DNA from: Alopecurus myosuroides
Lineage: Eukaryota; Streptophyta; Magnoliopsida; Poales; Poaceae
DNA length: 64,000 bases
Direction: 5' to 3'
Assembly: GCA_028641055.1 (NCBI GenBank)
Contig: CM054057.1
Coordinates: forward strand, 574,120,610 to 574,184,609
Under the pieces are notes generated by a model. It was not told the origin of the DNA and did not search any database. It was given only the letters and a program-made list of their open reading frames with translations. A program made the translations under genes and the position numbers. Every line of letters begins with the position of its first letter. Position 1 is the stretch's first letter. This document shows, in pieces, positions 10,641 to 21,210 of the stretch.

Positions 10641-11570
10641 CTACACAGAGTCGTCACTGTCCCCAACCTCGAAGATACGCTCCTCAGGGTCCTCCTCCTC
10701 CTCCTCGCCAAGCAGGTCATCATCATCCTGCTCGCTAGCCTCACTCATATCCATCCCCTCCAAGTCGGACGGAACATCCTCTACTGGCAGGAGATTCTCA
10801 ATCTCCCTGCTGAGCTCTGCGCCCTCCTCCTCAAGCTCCTCTATGGCAGAGTCTCTCGCGGCTATGTCGCCACGAGCTATGTGAAGCCTAGTGTGCAGAA
10901 CTGAGTTAGCCCCCTCCAGAGCCGTCACCCTGCTGGTGAGACGAGCACGACTCAGTCGGGTGGCCCGCAGCTGTCTCTCCAAGGCACGGCTCCTCGCGGT
11001 GGCGGCCTCCAACTCCTCCCTCAACCGAGACAACTGCTCTGCTAGTGCTCCACTCTCCTCCTGGCTGTCCTGAAGCTCAGCCCTCAGCTCGTCAGTCTCG
11101 GCTATCAGTGTGTGGTGCACCACTGTGCCAAGGTGGTGAGCGAGTCGCTGATCGTCCAACCTGTGCTGAGTGCGGTACAATAGAATCTCCATCTCGTCCA
11201 AGTGAGGACCAACAGTGGTAGTGTCTGGCTCGACAGGAAGTGGTATGCCCTCCTCATCGCGCCTCCCGATCAACTCGAACCGGGAACCGATGAACATGTA
11301 CTCCCCAATGTGTGCCAGTCGTGCCACTGACTCCTGAATCACCCGCACGGCTGCCTCGGTCCAAGAACGATCAACAGCACGAAAGACGTAGGCCTCCACT
11401 GTCGGGCTAGCCAGAGGTGCACGGATAGTGACCTCCGCGTACCAGTCTCCCTCCAGAGGTGCACCGTCAACTAGACCTCCTCGCAGCTCCGGAAGTGGGC
11501 GTCCCAACACAGTAGCCATAGCTACTAGCCTCTCCTCGAAAAGGAAAGTCTCGCCACGTGGACGTCCCAA
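10641..11570 (-). CDS. Extra coiled-coil ORF upstream of gag in element A
   Basis: An intact frame of about 309 codons between the primer site and gag, on the same strand as gag-pol. It is open further upstream to about 11597, where an acceptor-like TTTTGTGTAG precedes an ATG in another frame, so a spliced start is possible; no clear in-frame ATG begins it. The N-terminal third is globular (around ETFLFEERLVAMATVLGRPL). From about residue 140 to 270 there is a long heptad-rich coiled coil full of Glu, Arg, Leu and Ala. The last 45 residues are very acidic. It is not a gag, pol or known env domain. It is the only long frame in this element without a break, against at least seven breaks in gag-pol. 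Confidence 0.6.
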   Translation of the reverse strand: MGRPRGETFLFEERLVAMATVLGRPLPELRGGLVDGAPLEGDWYAEVTIRAPLASPTVEAYVFRAVDRSWTEAAVRVIQESVARLAHIGEYMFIGSRFELIGRRDEEGIPLPVEPDTTTVGPHLDEMEILLYRTQHRLDDQRLAHHLGTVVHHTLIAETDELRAELQDSQEESGALAEQLSRLREELEAATARSRALERQLRATRLSRARLTSRVTALEGANSVLHTRLHIARGDIAARDSAIEELEEEGAELSREIENLLPVEDVPSDLEGMDMSEASEQDDDDLLGEEEEEDPEERIFEVGDSDDSV

Positions 11571-11823
11571 TGGAAAGCCTCGGTGATGACCACGTCCATC
11601 TACACAAAATTTTAAGTATAGTTTAGTGATACCACAGTGTGCAAAGTTTTAAGTTATGCAAAGAACAATCTTAATGCAAGTAGAGTTTAACACAGAGAGG
11701 TGGTGGGATATAGGGAATATTTTTATACATAGTCATATATCCAATCTTTTTTGTATTTATAACTTAGATTTTTGGAGTATACACTAACGTCCATGCTAAC
11801 TAAGGTCTCCTAGAGTCAGGATG
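11571..11823 (-). other. Leader between primer site and extra ORF of element A
   Basis: AT-rich untranslated leader. It contains an acceptor-like TTTTGTGTAG (minus strand, near 11600) in front of the coiled-coil ORF. No other feature is seen. Confidence 0.5.
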
Positions 11824-11835
11824 GCTCTGATACCA
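11824..11835 (-). promoter_or_regulatory. Primer binding site of element A (initiator Met tRNA type)
   Basis: On the minus strand it reads TGGTATCAGAGC, the primer site complementary to the 3' end of plant initiator methionine tRNA that many plant retrotransposons use. It starts four bases inside the 5' LTR edge at 11840. It fixes element orientation and the inner LTR boundary. Confidence 0.93.
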
Positions 11836-12114
11836 ACTTTGTAGAGGCCCCAAACCGGAAGGTTCAGAACCCCTCATATGCATTCATTCACAATCCCAGA
11901 ATAACCAGTTGTGAACAACATACGTAGTTGGCATACAGAATACATCATCCATTACACGAATAATAGAGTCTTACATAAATGGTCACATGACCAAGTTCTT
12001 GATAACTGTCACACAGGACAGACATTCAAAATAAACACAGCGGAAGACGACAAGCATAGCGTAGTAGAACCCGAGTCACGCCTCATCCTACAGGCTGCTG
12101 ACTGGGAGACGATC

Positions 12115-12255
12115 CTAACTCGCAGGGCCATCAGCGTAGAACTCCTCCTCATAGAACTCCTCCTGGGGTGGCTCCTCATAGTCTGATAAGTAGATACCAG
12201 GGGCGAAACCAAATGAGTACGTTTGAATGTACTCAACAAGACATCCTTTATGAGC
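12115..12255 (-). CDS. LTR micro-ORF 2, right LTR of A
   Basis: Same 46-codon open frame as at 846-986, also unbroken. Among the differences I see, one third-position change keeps the Tyr after LSD and one changes Thr to Ala before DGPAS. That it is intact in both LTRs while indels are common elsewhere in the LTR is the reason to list it. No ATG; function unknown. Confidence 0.33.
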   Translation of the reverse strand, partial: AHKGCLVEYIQTYSFGFAPGIYLSDYEEPPQEEFYEEEFYADGPAS

Positions 12256-13279
12256 TTACAATAATGCATACATGCTTATTTGGTGGAGTGGGTAGGCCAT
12301 ACATATGGTTCAGCTACCATGACAGATAAAAGATTTATCATGGTTGATTCTTCAAGTTTAGTCCTTTGTGGATAAATCATTTAAAATAATGTAGTTTTTC
12401 TCTCGTAGATATCACATATCTTGGAGGTTTTATAAGACTTTTAGAAAAGAAAGTTTTCTTTTCAGAAACTTCTAGTAATAGTTTCCTTCTCATCAGTATC
12501 TCGCAGATACCAAATCATTCCTCCATAGTACCTCGCAGGTACAAAGCCGTCTTCAAAACCTCTTTTGAAAAGTTGACACAATACTAGCTACATGGCCATT
12601 CAACCGTCCATATCGAGGACGCGGCTATCTCGAAATAGTTTTACTCTGCAGAGGTGTACACACTTCCACTAGATCCAGAATCCGCCATGAAACAACCATG
12701 GACTGTCCCAACCTATGAGAACATCAGATAACTGATCTTGACTATCCACTATGTACAAGCTAGAAACATGACTATCTCTTCAATTGGGGTTACCCCTCCC
12801 CGGCAAGCCGTGTCACACACCGCCCAGACAGGAGACCCAACTGCTGCATCCGGAGGGAAAATTAATCCCACACTTTAGATGTCCCGTCTGCTCACTCCTA
12901 GCGACATTTCGGTTCGGAGGATCCAATCCTCTATAGCACTTTGAGATAGCTCACATACTAACCATAACAAGTTTTTAATCAAGCCCCTACCCATATTGGG
13001 GTAAAGTGGCAGTACGATAATGGTTGTCCAGCGAAGACTAGGTTATGTGTCTTTTGTAAACATTTCTCAAATTTCCCATCATGGCATTCTTCCGGTAGAC
13101 AGGGTCTCACCTTCATCCGGGGTTTTTCTTCATAAGGTATTTGTTTACAAAAGCACATTTTATTTAGTTCATTTAAGAACCCAAGTTTTAATTTGGTGGA
13201 TGGTATGTATATACCATTTAGTGGCTAAGGGCTTGGCAATACCAAGTTGACTATTATATGATTCCTTCTTCTAATAATA

Positions 13280-13582
13280 TTAATAGTAGTAGTATTCACA
13301 ACAAAAATAGTTTTGAGAGTATAGTTTTGTGAAAACTTCAGAAGTGAAAAGCATGCATGATAGATAATGATAAGTATTTATACAGCAAGCATTAGGATGG
13401 CTTGCCTTGGTACAAGTGATGGTCCTGGTCCTGAAAGTAACAGGAGTTGCAATACCCTCTTCAGCAATTCCTTCCTCCTCGTTTTCTAACGTCGTAAAAA
13501 GAAATAAAGGCACACTTTCAGAGCCAACCAAGACAAACAATGCTACAAGTGATACATACAGCAAGCAATTAAAATGTAACAC
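13280..13582 (-). pseudogene. LTR micro-ORF 1, right LTR of A, frame-shifted
   Basis: Same hydrophobic N terminus and TTLENEEEG core as at 2131-2319. Two extra bases after the EEEGIAE codons move the end into another frame, giving about 100 codons without the GKPS end. Either this copy gained two bases or the left copy lost them; the LTR B version keeps the GKPS-stop end, which favours the left copy as the older state. Confidence 0.35.
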
Positions 13583-16500
13583 TCAAGACATTCAATTATC
13601 CCTTAAGAAAAATTGACAAGAAAACCAGTGGGAAAATCTGCTTTTTCCTAGTGCTTATGTGTGGTCAAACTTAATGATTTTAAGTCAAGAGCATCATGGA
13701 CCAGTGGGGTAAAACACATGTTACTAGACAGTAGGGTGTCACATAAAACACAATTTGATGTCTAAAAACTTCCCCAATATTCTCTATGGCAAGTACAAAT
13801 AATAAGCTAAACATGCAAGTGGTGAAAAAGGCTCATGACAACAAGTCAAGCTCATTTTCCACCATGATACAAAAAATACCAGTGGGTGTTCCACTAGCAT
13901 AATGCTCATAAAGAGGTTAATAAGCCTCTGGTCACATTTCTAAAAATGCTCAAAACAAACAAACTAGTCCCACAAACTCCTACTCATACTAGTAGAAACT
14001 GGGAAAATACTAGACTAGTTTATACTTCACTTGTTAATTTTAGGCACAAGTGTGCAAACTAACAGAGGTAAAATACTCCTATAATCAGTACCAAAATGCT
14101 ACTGGATCTCAAAACAAAATAATAAGTCTAGCTATTATCAAGGAAAAACTAGACTAAATTGCTACACATGTGAGGGAATTAAATCTAGGCACCCAAATGA
14201 TACTCAAGCAATTTCTAATACTTGAGGGAAAATTAACAGAGGTGAAAACACAAGGATAACAATGCCACAAGGACATTTCATCCTCTGTTTTCAACCACAA
14301 AGAATCACATTTTTCCCTAGTGGAAAACAAGACAAAAGCATGCATGAATAATATAGTATGAAATCTAGCCTTAAGCATTGCTATTTTAAATCCACTTCAA
14401 ACAAACACCAAGTAACCAGAGGTGCTGTAACCAAAATAACAGTACCAAAATGGTACTGGTTCCATGAAAATTAATCTAGCAAGAGGCCTAATACATACTA
14501 AAAATCTACTCAAAAACCTAGGTAGAAAATAAGCTATGAGCAAGATCTATGCATGAAAAATAATTCTAAAAATTCTACCACTCAAACCATTTATCCTAAC
14601 ATGTTCATACACTTGTAAACATCATATACACTATAAAACAACATTACAAACAAGAAAACATTTGCATCACAATAAGAACATACAAAACAAGATCTAGGAA
14701 TTAAAAATTAGGCAGAAAAGTGCTAAAACTTGTTCTGTCTCCCTAATTTTTTCTATGGCTCCAAAAATTAATCCTTCTAGGATGTGATAGTCCTTAACAA
14801 TACAAAGCCTCTCCAATTGGCCCCACTCAAAAATAATGTCTCAAACTCCCCTAAAATTCTTGGAATAGCTCACTGATGTTTCACCAAAATGGATGGCATT
14901 TCCAAATGGTAATTCACCTTGGTGCAAACTAAAATTCTACTGGTAGGTATTGATAAGGGCTTTCCAAAACAGTTGAGTTTGCTCAAAAATGTTTTGTATT
15001 TTTGAAGTTCTATTCATTTCCATTTTAAGGGTACTGTCTGGTAAACTAGCTATAGAAAAATAAACTAGAAGTCAAAACATTATTCTGCCAAAGGGAGGTG
15101 GTTGTGATTTTGTATGGCTACATGTACAAAAATTGGCAAAGCCAAATAAAATCGTTTGCTAACTTTCCTAGGCCAAAAGCTAACAGGTATCTATCTGCCA
15201 AAAAAATTTGATTTAAAAATTAACAGGGACAAGCCCAGATGGGCCGATCTGCCGCGCCCAGCCCAACTAGCACCTAGGCCAGCCCAGCTGCGCGCGCGCG
15301 GGGCGGGGGACGCGGGAAACGCCTTTTAAGCGTGGCCGTTGATCTCCGATCGACGGCCGCGCCTTTCTTCCTCCTCTCCTCTCACGACCTAACCGCGTCG
15401 AACACCTCACGGGCACGCACGGGGCGGGCAGGCGCTCACCTAGGGGGTCGTGGAGCGGCGCGTGGTGGCGGTGGTGCAGTGGGGGGCTGGTGGCGCGCGC
15501 GACGTCGTTTCCTCTCCGGCGGGTTCCACTCCGCGAGGACGCGGCGGACACGGCGGCGATGGCACGGGTATCCCTGCAAGCAAACGCACCGCGGGGGATG
15601 TCAGGGAGGTGGCCAAGGGCTACGGGGGAACTTGTGCATGCAAGAATGTCGAGCCCCACGCACGGGATTGCTCGATTCGCTTCGGTGGATCTCTCGGTGG
15701 CCGGCGGCGAAAAAAGTGCCGTGCGGCTCGCACACGGCGAGGCACGGCCTGGATTTTCGTGGGTGGTGGCGTGGATGGGGTGGTGTGCGGTGGCGAAACG
15801 GCACGGCCGTTGGGGCTTTGTAGACGGGGCCCGTGTGGGTGCTCTCGGTGCACATGGTGTGTGCTGGCAGCAGAGGGATGGGGGGGCCGTTTTTCTCGTT
15901 GCCTCTCGAGCCAGGGGCGGTGCCCAACTTACTGGTCAGCACAGTGGAGCTAGGGTGGAGAGACATGGGAGTTTTTAGGCCATGCCATCTGCCCACCCCC
16001 CTCCTACCCGAGCCTACTTTCCCTCCTTTTTTCTTCCTGGCTAAGGCATGCCTCGGGCCAACTAGCACATGGGGTTACAGAGGATTTCAAGGCAATCATA
16101 TTAGACACCAAGTTTATTTAAATCCATGAAGAATTGGCAGAGAAACAAACCTCCAAAGTTTGGTTCAAAAACAGATTTCAGAAAATTCAGTAAAAGACTT
16201 AGTGAAATTTTCACTAAGTGTTGGAAAAAACAGGGTTTGAAGCAAAAGTTTGCTTCTGTTTGATTGGGCAATTGAACTTGGATTTTGGAAATTCAAGTTG
16301 CTAATTGTTAAATGTACTTTCTAGTTTGAGAAAACAACAAGTACACAAGAAATTGAGTTGGTTAACCTTCTGAAAACATCTGCCCAAAAAGCTATGTTTC
16401 TGTTTTCCAAATAGAATTGGTTTTTCAATATTTTTATACTAGGAAAACAATCATGGATTAGATTGTTTTTCAAGTGCTAAATTCAAACCAGTGGCATATA

Positions 16501-16945
16501 GTTGTATTACATAATATGTTCAACCATAATACAACAAGAAAACAATAATTCAAATATGTTTGCTTCCTGAAAACAAGTGTGGAAAACAGCTAGTCATGTT
16601 GTTTTTCTGCTAAATGTTTAAATAGGAAATAAATTCCCAAAGCTATTTAAATCCCAACCAAAGTGTTTCCTTGGTCAAGACATGACTAAATAATGCTATC
16701 ATGAGTGAATCAAGTATCCCCCAAACTTTGAAAAGAAATTTCTTAGGGTTTCCAGTTGAAAAACATCAGGCAAAAATAATCAATCATAAGGGAAAATCCT
16801 CAAGTGAGTGAAAAGAAACACACCACTTATATTGCATAGATAAACATGACTACACCAACATGTTGTCCACTTAATTGTCTTACAAAAGTCTTAAGAGGCT
16901 TGCTAATTTAATATTAAACAAGTGCTTAAAAACAGGGGTGTTACA

Positions 16946-16950
16946 AAATC
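16946..16950. repeat. Target site duplication of element A, right copy
   Basis: AAATC following the LTR terminus TTACA; matches 566-570. Confidence 0.95.
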
Positions 16951-17918
16951 TACCTTAGAAAGTGTGTGCATGATTGGAAACTCGAATAAAAATGAAATAG
17001 CATTTGTTAGCTTCTAGTTTATTAATTGGAAGTATTGTGAGAACTAGATCTGTGTATACTTTCTTAGTAGATTTTGTGCTACGTTTTCCTTGAGTCCAGT
17101 ACCATTTAGGTACTGTTATTTTTATGCTTGTACCTATGATAGCTTGCATGTCTCTTAATAGTAAAGCGTGTGTAAGAATTGCTATCAATATGCACTAGTA
17201 TTGTTGCACTAGATTAAATAGCCTTATATTTTTATCTTGTATGCAAAGATTTTCATGAGTAACCAGAGGCTTAGTACCTATTTTTCCTTGGTATTAGTAG
17301 GCCATAGCCCACTGGTCCCATTGCATTTTGGCTTGAGGATGAAAATCCCCAACCATACACATGTGTGAAAATAGCATGTTTCACTATGTGATTGATTTCT
17401 GTTTTCCACCATGGAAAATATAATTGTTTCTTTTCACTTATGCAAGTGAGAAGCTTATTTCTTATTAGTAAAAACTAATATGTTTAGGTGTGATCCTTTT
17501 GTTAGCATAATATTCCTTAGGGGTATCATGTTAAGAAATGTTTCACTATCGTGTGCTAAAATTAAATTGTTCACAAAATAAAATAAATTCCTCTTTATTG
17601 GTAGATTGTTTGTGAATAATTTTAAATTGAGTGTATGGATTTTTGAAAAGGTTTAGATAACTTTTCATTAATTGCATAGCTACTGGTTGTGTGAGTCATA
17701 CTTTGCTTGTTTGCTAGTAATTGTTTAAGAAAAACATAAATTGCTAGAATTAATTTATGCATGTTTAATAGTTGTTTCATGGGATTGTTTTGATGTTTGT
17801 GCTTACTAATATGAGTAGGATTGGTGTACTGTTATTAGGTACACTTATATTCATGACTTGCTTGTTTAAGTTTAAACATCATGATAGCATTGTTTGCTTC
17901 TCTAGTGATAAACTAGTT
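16951..17918 (+). repeat. Part of an older Tekay-like LTR (LTR C), left of the CACTA element
   Basis: AT-rich sequence that resembles the AT-rich part of LTR B (34880-35500) and the reverse of LTR A: a TCCAGTACCAT...GGTAC unit, CTAGTATTGTT.TTGCACTAG, then ACCAGAGGCTT followed by a CCCACTGGT..CATTGCATTTT unit. The same order occurs in B around 34910-35340. It continues after the CACTA element at 31160. It is interrupted by two later insertions (element A and the CACTA), so it is older than both. Confidence 0.65.
17916..17918. repeat. Target duplication of the CACTA element, left
   Basis: GTT before the CACTAGTAGGGAA terminus; the same GTT follows the other terminus at 31160-31162. A 3-bp duplication is the rule for CACTA transposons. 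Confidence 0.88.
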
Positions 17919-17959
17919 CACTAGTAGGGAAAGGGCTACCAGTGACGAACAAATATCAG

Positions 17960-18203
17960 CTACCGCTGGCGAACTCGTGTTCGCCAGCGGTACCACGCCA
18001 GTGGTAGCAGGTCACCGCTGGCGAACACCAGTTCGCCAGCGGTAGTGCAGGTTACCGCTGGCGAACAAGGTCTTGTTCGCCAGCGATATGTTCGCCAGCG
18101 GTACCTCCGTTGTTCGCCAGCGCTACTGGTTCGCCAGCGGTAATCAGTATGTTCGCCAGTGGTATAGTTCGCCAGCGGTAGGTACTGTGTTCGCCAGTGG
18201 TAA
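17960..18203. repeat. CACTA subterminal repeats, left end
   Basis: About a dozen copies of ACCGCTGGCGAAC or its reverse complement GTTCGCCAGCGGT in 240 bp, many as head-to-head pairs with a few bases between. Such subterminal arrays are the binding sites of the TNPA-type protein in En/Spm elements. Confidence 0.88.
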
Positions 18204-18941
18204 GTTTCACAGGTTTGTATTTTTTCTTTTTTTTGTTATAACAGTTTATATATTCTGATTCTGTATATATTCCCAGGTCCAAATACATTCAAATTCTATA
18301 ATTTATAAACTTTCACACATAAATCACTGATAGCACATCGATAAATCATAGATACATATGCATCCATCCATAACGAATTTAACACATCGATAACGATATT
18401 AACACATCTATACATATGCATCCATATCCAATTCTCATAAGTACGAATACAACACATTGATCTCAATAATATGTCGGAAGATTTCGAACCCAAAATATAG
18501 CCATCTAATTAGTTCAACGATTACAAAGGTATGACTACTACATATCTATGCAACGTACGCGCGATATAGAGATCAATCGCAAAGAAGACTAGCTAGATAC
18601 GGTCCGCCTCCGCTTTAGCTTCCGCCTCCGCTTGCGATCTTTCGCTAGGGCCAGCGCGCCGTCCACTTCTTCATCTCTCTGTAGACCAAGATAAAAGCAT
18701 TAGACCGGCAAAGGAAATCACAAGTTCTTATTAGGAGCAATTCGTAACGAATCGAATACATACCGTCGATCATTTCTTCCTCGATGTTGTGATCTTCTGT
18801 TTTTTCTCCGGCGGGAACGGAAGAGCACCTTCTAACGAGTTGAATGGTTTCTCGTCAGTCTGCTCTAGCACACATTGTCGCAACTCATTGTTAGATGGAG
18901 GGGCGTTCCAGTGGAAGGTAGATCCTGAAGTTACTACATCC
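18204..18941. other. Gene-free part between CACTA left end and the TNPA-type gene
   Basis: Mostly AT-rich, with repeated ACATATGCATCCAT-like and AACACATCGATA-like units between 18350 and 18430. From about 18600 it becomes richer in GC (CGCTTCCGCTTGCG-like, near 18605-18640) and is probably 3' untranslated sequence of the minus-strand gene. No ORF supported. Confidence 0.5.
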
Positions 18942-19965
18942 TTATAGATGATTGTGCAGATCTTGCGCTGGATGCGACCAAAGTTTGTCTGTACTCAGCA
19001 TCAGACCATTCCACGATGCTGCGAGACCATTTGTCCACAGCAGACATGTATTGCAGACTAGTTGGTCCTTCACGATCTCCGTCATGTGTTGGATGAGGTA
19101 CCATGCCTCCATTGGCCGCCTGGCGCCTGCTTGGGGCAGGGAAACTCTGTTCTGTGTCTGAACACATATTTCCTTTAATTTGTTCGTCCTGTCGCAGAAT
19201 CCTTCCCCCCTGATGTAGCCATCCATAGCATCATGAGAACAGACTTGATGAGGGTGTAGTTCTTCTCCTTCATCGTACTCCCGGAGTCGAGATATACTGC
19301 GTGCGCGTCTCTCGGGTAGAGCATGATGAGGGTGCCGTATTGTTTCTGCGCCAGGAGAGTCCATATATATAATCCTCAAAAATTGTATATGCGCGAACTT
19401 ATGTAAAGCTGGGAAATATAACTTACTCAGGAAAGTAGGGCACGAGGGTGATCCTCTTGTTCATATGGTTAGTGAGCAACACTTGTTCGAGGTACTTTGT
19501 CGCTTTTGCCCTACCCTTGGGGTTGTTCAAGTACATGTCGTGCATGTAGTAGGGGTCTGCTAGCCCGATGTTTCTGACATTCTCTACGGATAGCTGATGC
19601 GCCAAGCTGAGCGTAAACAGACGGACGATTGACGAGTGGAGTGCTTTCATGTGGAACATCCGGAAAATGTCGTCAAATCTAATGATGATCTTGTTTGCGT
19701 TGCCTTCAGTGACAAATCCCGCCGTAGATGGCACCTTTGCGACCAAAACCGGCAGCGTTGGATTTTTCTCTTTGAGAAGCACCTCCTCCATATATAGTAC
19801 ACCGTCATGGACGCTACGCATATCACCTGTCAGCAAGGCGACCAACCTCGGCGGAAGCATCGGTTTCCCCATCTCATGGATCTGATGCCAGTCGGTTATG
19901 GGTATCCTATCCAATACACGTCCTGTCTGCGGCTTAGACTTGGTCCCCTCCACCGGTTTGCTCAT
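18942..19965 (-). pseudogene. Ulp1-like (C48) protease part of the CACTA TNPA-type gene
   Basis: The frame 19423-19965 (RIPITDWHQIHEMGKP ... IIIRFDDIFRMFHMKALHSS ... LVPYFPE) matches the region in front of and into the Ulp1-like domain found in many grass CACTA proteins. A GAGTAAGT donor follows PYFPE, and the likely next exon begins after GCGCAG near 19355 with ETIRH. There the His is kept, but the usual Trp codon and one more base are missing, which shifts the frame. Later pieces are LYPRDAHAVYLDSG and DGYIRGEGFCDRTNKLKEIC, NRVS, WYLIQHMTEIVKD. Where a Cys-Gly is expected I read Glu-Ala, so the protease looks inactive as well as broken. Confidence 0.65.
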
Positions 19966-20026
19966 CGATGCAACGGCAGGAGCCTTCTTAGTTCTTTTCC
20001 GTGCATACTTGATCTTAGGCTAAGTC

Positions 20027-20529
20027 TTATGAAATACATCCGCTACCGCCTCTTGAGGGCATCCTGGCTGATGACTTCTTGCTCGGGGACTGCCGGCTCT
20101 TGAGAAGAGAAAGACGCTTTGTGCATCGATATTTATCCGCTTCCTCCGCTGGCAAGAGAAGTTGATCAAGATCATCCAGGCCGGGCGCCCTGTCGTAAGG
20201 ATCGTCGACGAGGTAGTCATTCGGGTTCTCATCTTCGTCGCCGTCGTGCTGCACGGACTTTGCAGGTGAGAAATCCTTGTGTTGGCTCGGGTGCCCCGAC
20301 CCCTGGACCGGTGTTGGAGTGTTGGCAGGAGTACTTTCCAAACGAATTAGTGATTTCGGCCAGGTCAATGGCCAAACCAAGCATTGCTCCAGGTTCAACT
20401 CGCTGTCGGCTGCGGGTGGTTGTTCGGAGGATCGAGAGCACCGCAACCAGGGAGCACCGACTTAATGTCACTCTGAAACACGTCCTCGGGCCATACGAAC
20501 GCCGTGGGATACGCGGTTCAGAGGTGTGA
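20027..20529 (-). pseudogene. Middle segment of the CACTA TNPA-type gene
   Basis: Low-complexity coding remainder in several frames: an acidic stretch (DGDEDENPNDYLVDDPYDRAP), a Lys/Arg/Ser-rich stretch, and QCLVWPLTWPKSLI upstream. It lies between the proline/alanine-rich repeat (20838-20940) and the protease part. I do not recognise a domain; the assignment rests on position and strand. Confidence 0.45.
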
Positions 20530-20837
20530 TGATTTTTCCTTTGGCGACGTCCTTTAACTCGCCGTTCACATTACGGAGCAATGTGCATCCCGTCTCGTCG
20601 GCCTGCGAAACGTCGCGCGATCGGTTGTTAGAGACTGATGCCGTCACGAATCAAGTCATAATATATAATTAAGCAGTGCACGTTGAATACCGTGAGGGCA
20701 TTGAGCTCGGACAAGGGGGATGGACCGCTAAGTGTCGGCGGCGACGTTGAAGAGATGTGGCGGGGCGGCGACGGATCTTTGCGACCTTCCGGCTGAGGGT
20801 TGGGGGCCGGCTCGTTCCGCGCAGCAGACGCCACGAC

Positions 20838-20940
20838 GGGGGCCGCGTTCTGCGGCGCCACGACGGGGGCCCGCGTTCTGCGGCGCCACGACGGGGGCCA
20901 CGTTCTGCGGCGCCACGCCGGGGGCCACGTTCTGCGGCGC
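20838..20940 (-). repeat. 27-bp coding minisatellite in the TNPA-type gene
   Basis: Units at 20838-20864 (27 bp), 20865-20892 (28 bp, one extra C), 20893-20919 (27 bp) and a partial unit to 20940. The unit on the plus strand contains ACGTTCTGCGGCGCC. On the minus strand it encodes a nine-residue repeat PQNVAPVVA. The 28-bp unit shifts the frame so that the downstream copies read as RRGAAERGP. Confidence 0.85.
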
Positions 20941-21210
20941 TGGCTGCACAATTTGGGCTATGTTTATCTGCGGGAGCGGCCCTTGTCCTCCACCTAGCAT
21001 CCACGGCGCTAAGGACTGAGCGACGGTCGAACAGATGGTAGGAGGAGCTCATTGAGCCTCTCGTTCACAAGCTCGTCGACCGTCTTCTCCGGGCCCTTGT
21101 TCCGCTCCTTGCGCTTTTCCCTGGTGTCGGGGTAGTATTGCGCATGCCGATGACCCTTTCCGAGGCCATGCACATGGCTACGATTCGGCTTCTTGTCAAG
21201 GGCACTCCCT

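Larger units (their letters stand above)
571..16945 (-). mobile_element. Element A: Tekay/Del-like Ty3/gypsy chromovirus, complete but broken
   Basis: Full-length LTR retrotransposon of 16375 bp read on the minus strand: 5' LTR 11840-16945, primer site 11824-11835, an extra ORF, gag, protease, RT, RNase H, integrase with chromodomain, polypurine tract next to 5732, and 3' LTR 571-5731. The order PR-RT-RH-INT and the terminal chromodomain place it in the Ty3/gypsy chromoviruses; the long LTRs suit the Tekay/Del clade. The internal part is only 6.1 kb, so the two LTRs make up almost two thirds of the element. The LTRs are very alike with many 1-3 base indels. Gag-pol has at least seven frame breaks, so this copy cannot be autonomous now. 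Confidence 0.93.
11840..16945 (-). repeat. Element A 5' LTR (right copy)
   Basis: A 5106-bp LTR, the partner of 571-5731, with the same TG...CA ends and the same internal layout (AT-rich, GC block at about 15220-16090, AT-rich). It is 55 bp shorter than the left LTR through many small deletions. As the 5' LTR it would hold the promoter of the element. Confidence 0.95.

Noticed and set aside
17960..18203. CRISPR-like array (short repeats at close spacing)
   Set aside because: The repeats occur in both orientations with irregular spacing and lie beside a CACTA terminus; they are transposon subterminal repeats in a plant genome.
20728..21052. Overlapping frames of 60-127 codons on both strands near the 27-bp repeat
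   Set aside because: They are alternative readings of a GC-rich minisatellite; only the minus-strand PQNVAPVVA frame fits the surrounding gene.
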